Of a stretch of DNA of 64,000 bases, positions 63,179 through 64,000 are shown one piece after another. A program made the translations under genes and the position numbers. The stretch is from the NCBI RefSeq assembly GCF_019303535.1, contig NZ_JACCIU010000001.1:992001-1056000 (forward strand), written 5' to 3'. The stretch is from Lactobacillus sp. Sy-1. Its GTDB lineage: Bacteria; Bacillota; Bacilli; Lactobacillales; Lactobacillaceae. Positions within the stretch are counted from its first letter, which is position 1; the number at the start of each line of letters is the position of its first letter. A model generated the notes under the pieces. That model was not told the origin of the DNA and made no database searches. It worked only from the letters and a program-made list of their open reading frames with translations.

Positions 63179-64000
63179 ATTTAGCAGCGAACCGTAACCC
63201 CTTGGGGAAGAAGTTTTTGATCGTGCCATTCACGTTTTTCCCAAAGCCGATTGCTTGATCATCGCAGATTAACTGATACCAACCCTTAGTTAGTTGTGCA
63301 TCATCGACTAGCTTAAACGTATCGCCATGCACATATTTAGCCCACTGGGCATGGTCAATTACCACCGTTTTCTTCATTGACGCGGGTTGAACCGCTAACG
63401 CCAGTGCATAACTAGGTTCGAAGCGTTTCTTTTTAAACGTTCCAAATAATAGTCCGGGCCGCATGACCTTCAATCCCTTTAGTTCGGGGATGTTCGCTTG
63501 TAACGTATAGAGCTGATCCCCAAAACAAATTAAGTCGTTAATTGGTAACTGATCGATGTTGTCAGCCATAAAATCAGCCCAGAGTTGTTTTTGTTCCCGG
63601 TTTAAATTGCCCCGTTCAAACTTTTTAATCGGTTTGGGGTTATTTACCGCCTCTTTAAGCCTTAGTTTAGCAATAAAGTGGCCTTCCCCCCTAAACAGGT
63701 GGGGAAATAACCGGACCGCCTTCGCAATTTCAGGATTACCATCTGCCCATTCAGGCTTAGCATCCACCATCCCCGCATCCTTGTTGATTGGCACCATCTC
63801 AAATGGATACTTAGTTAGTAACCAGGCAATGATCTGTTCATCTTCTTCCGGCGCGAAGGTACAGGTAGAATAAACTAATTCGCCACCCGGTTTAAGCATT
63901 TGAACAGCATCACTTAAAATCGCTTGTTGGCGGACTGCACATTCACTGGGGTAATCTGAATTCCAGTACTGGGTCGCATCCGGATCCTTATGAAACATCC
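63177..64000 (-). CDS. RsmF-like rRNA cytosine-C5 methyltransferase, C-terminal part (cut by window end)
   Basis: The reverse frame is open to the window edge, so the gene begins beyond 64000. Visible is the end of the SAM methyltransferase domain, with LVYSTCTFAPEEDEQII carrying the catalytic Cys of the NOL1/NOP2/Sun family, followed by the C-terminal RNA-binding regions of the YccW/RsmF type (FERGNLNREQKQLWADF, and a PUA-like end YVHGDTFKL...GWYQLICDDQAIGFGKNV). The probable target is 16S rRNA. The N-terminal half and start cannot be seen. Confidence 0.88.
   Translation of the reverse strand, partial: MFHKDPDATQYWNSDYPSECAVRQQAILSDAVQMLKPGGELVYSTCTFAPEEDEQIIAWLLTKYPFEMVPINKDAGMVDAKPEWADGNPEIAKAVRLFPHLFRGEGHFIAKLRLKEAVNNPKPIKKFERGNLNREQKQLWADFMADNIDQLPINDLICFGDQLYTLQANIPELKGLKVMRPGLLFGTFKKKRFEPSYALALAVQPASMKKTVVIDHAQWAKYVHGDTFKLVDDAQLTKGWYQLICDDQAIGFGKNVNGTIKNFFPKGLRFAAK

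Overview
The window is a stretch of low-to-moderate GC Firmicute chromosome. Gene content and order point to a heterofermentative member of the Lactobacillaceae, perhaps close to Fructilactobacillus; the genus is inference from gene content only. Supporting signs are a 316-codon thymidylate synthase next to DHFR, ParE/ParC, HslVU beside XerC, class B RNase P RNA, ECF FolT under a tetrahydrofolate riboswitch, a mevalonate operon, WxL/DUF916 surface proteins and strong AGGAGG-type ribosome sites with many TTG/GTG starts. I saw no rRNA, tRNA, CRISPR array or intact insertion sequence.

Layout. 1-28.8 kb is a dense, mostly forward housekeeping block: recQ (cut by the edge), LysM protein, cmk, rpsA, der, hup, TPR protein, cca, an ABC-F ATPase, thyA-folA, yozE, rbgA-rnhB, dprA, topA-xerC-hslV-hslU, an aldose-epimerase-like gene, plsY (reverse), parE-parC, ppaC, msrB-msrA. 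A reverse gene for a degenerate tyrosine recombinase sits inside it. 28.8-35.6 kb is an accessory region: a two-gene WxL/DUF916 surface cluster, a 205-residue stand-alone tyrosine recombinase preceded by two palindromes, a possible ATT-started peptide, a secreted beta-helix-like protein, a methionine-type T-box in front of a short-chain dehydrogenase, a transposase remnant, and folT with its riboswitch. 35.6-46.1 kb holds degV, rqcH and, in reverse, ebsA-fhs-lspA-rluD-pyrR-carA-carB. 46.1-59 kb holds RNase H, an FAD oxidoreductase, an RlmL-like methyltransferase, rnpB, gpsB, ypsA, recU-pbp1a and the reverse group dinG-ypmB-asnS-dnaD. 59-63.1 kb is the mevalonate operon mvk-mvaD-mvaK2-fni, followed by an RsmF-like methyltransferase running off the end.

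How it fits together. Folate uptake (FolT), DHFR, thymidylate synthase and formate-tetrahydrofolate ligase make a one-carbon set. Mevalonate genes supply isopentenyl diphosphate; PlsY, PBP1a, GpsB and LspA serve the envelope; RqcH, HslVU and MsrA/B serve protein quality control; Der, RbgA, RluD, Cca, RNase P and AsnS serve translation.

The most striking theme is full-length genes whose enzymes have lost their catalytic residues. CarA lacks the glutaminase Cys, His and Glu, and CarB lacks its ATP/metal ligands and about a fifth of its length, yet both sit in an intact pyrR-carA-carB unit with its own promoter and attenuator. The DinG homologue keeps its exonuclease motifs but has lost the helicase motifs. 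The XerC-like protein beside the TPR gene has lost its Arg/His residues. These proteins look retained as non-catalytic or partly catalytic forms. Other points of note are the Met T-box before a dehydrogenase, the hairpin over a start codon in the surface cluster, and two candidate non-standard (ATC and ATT) start codons.
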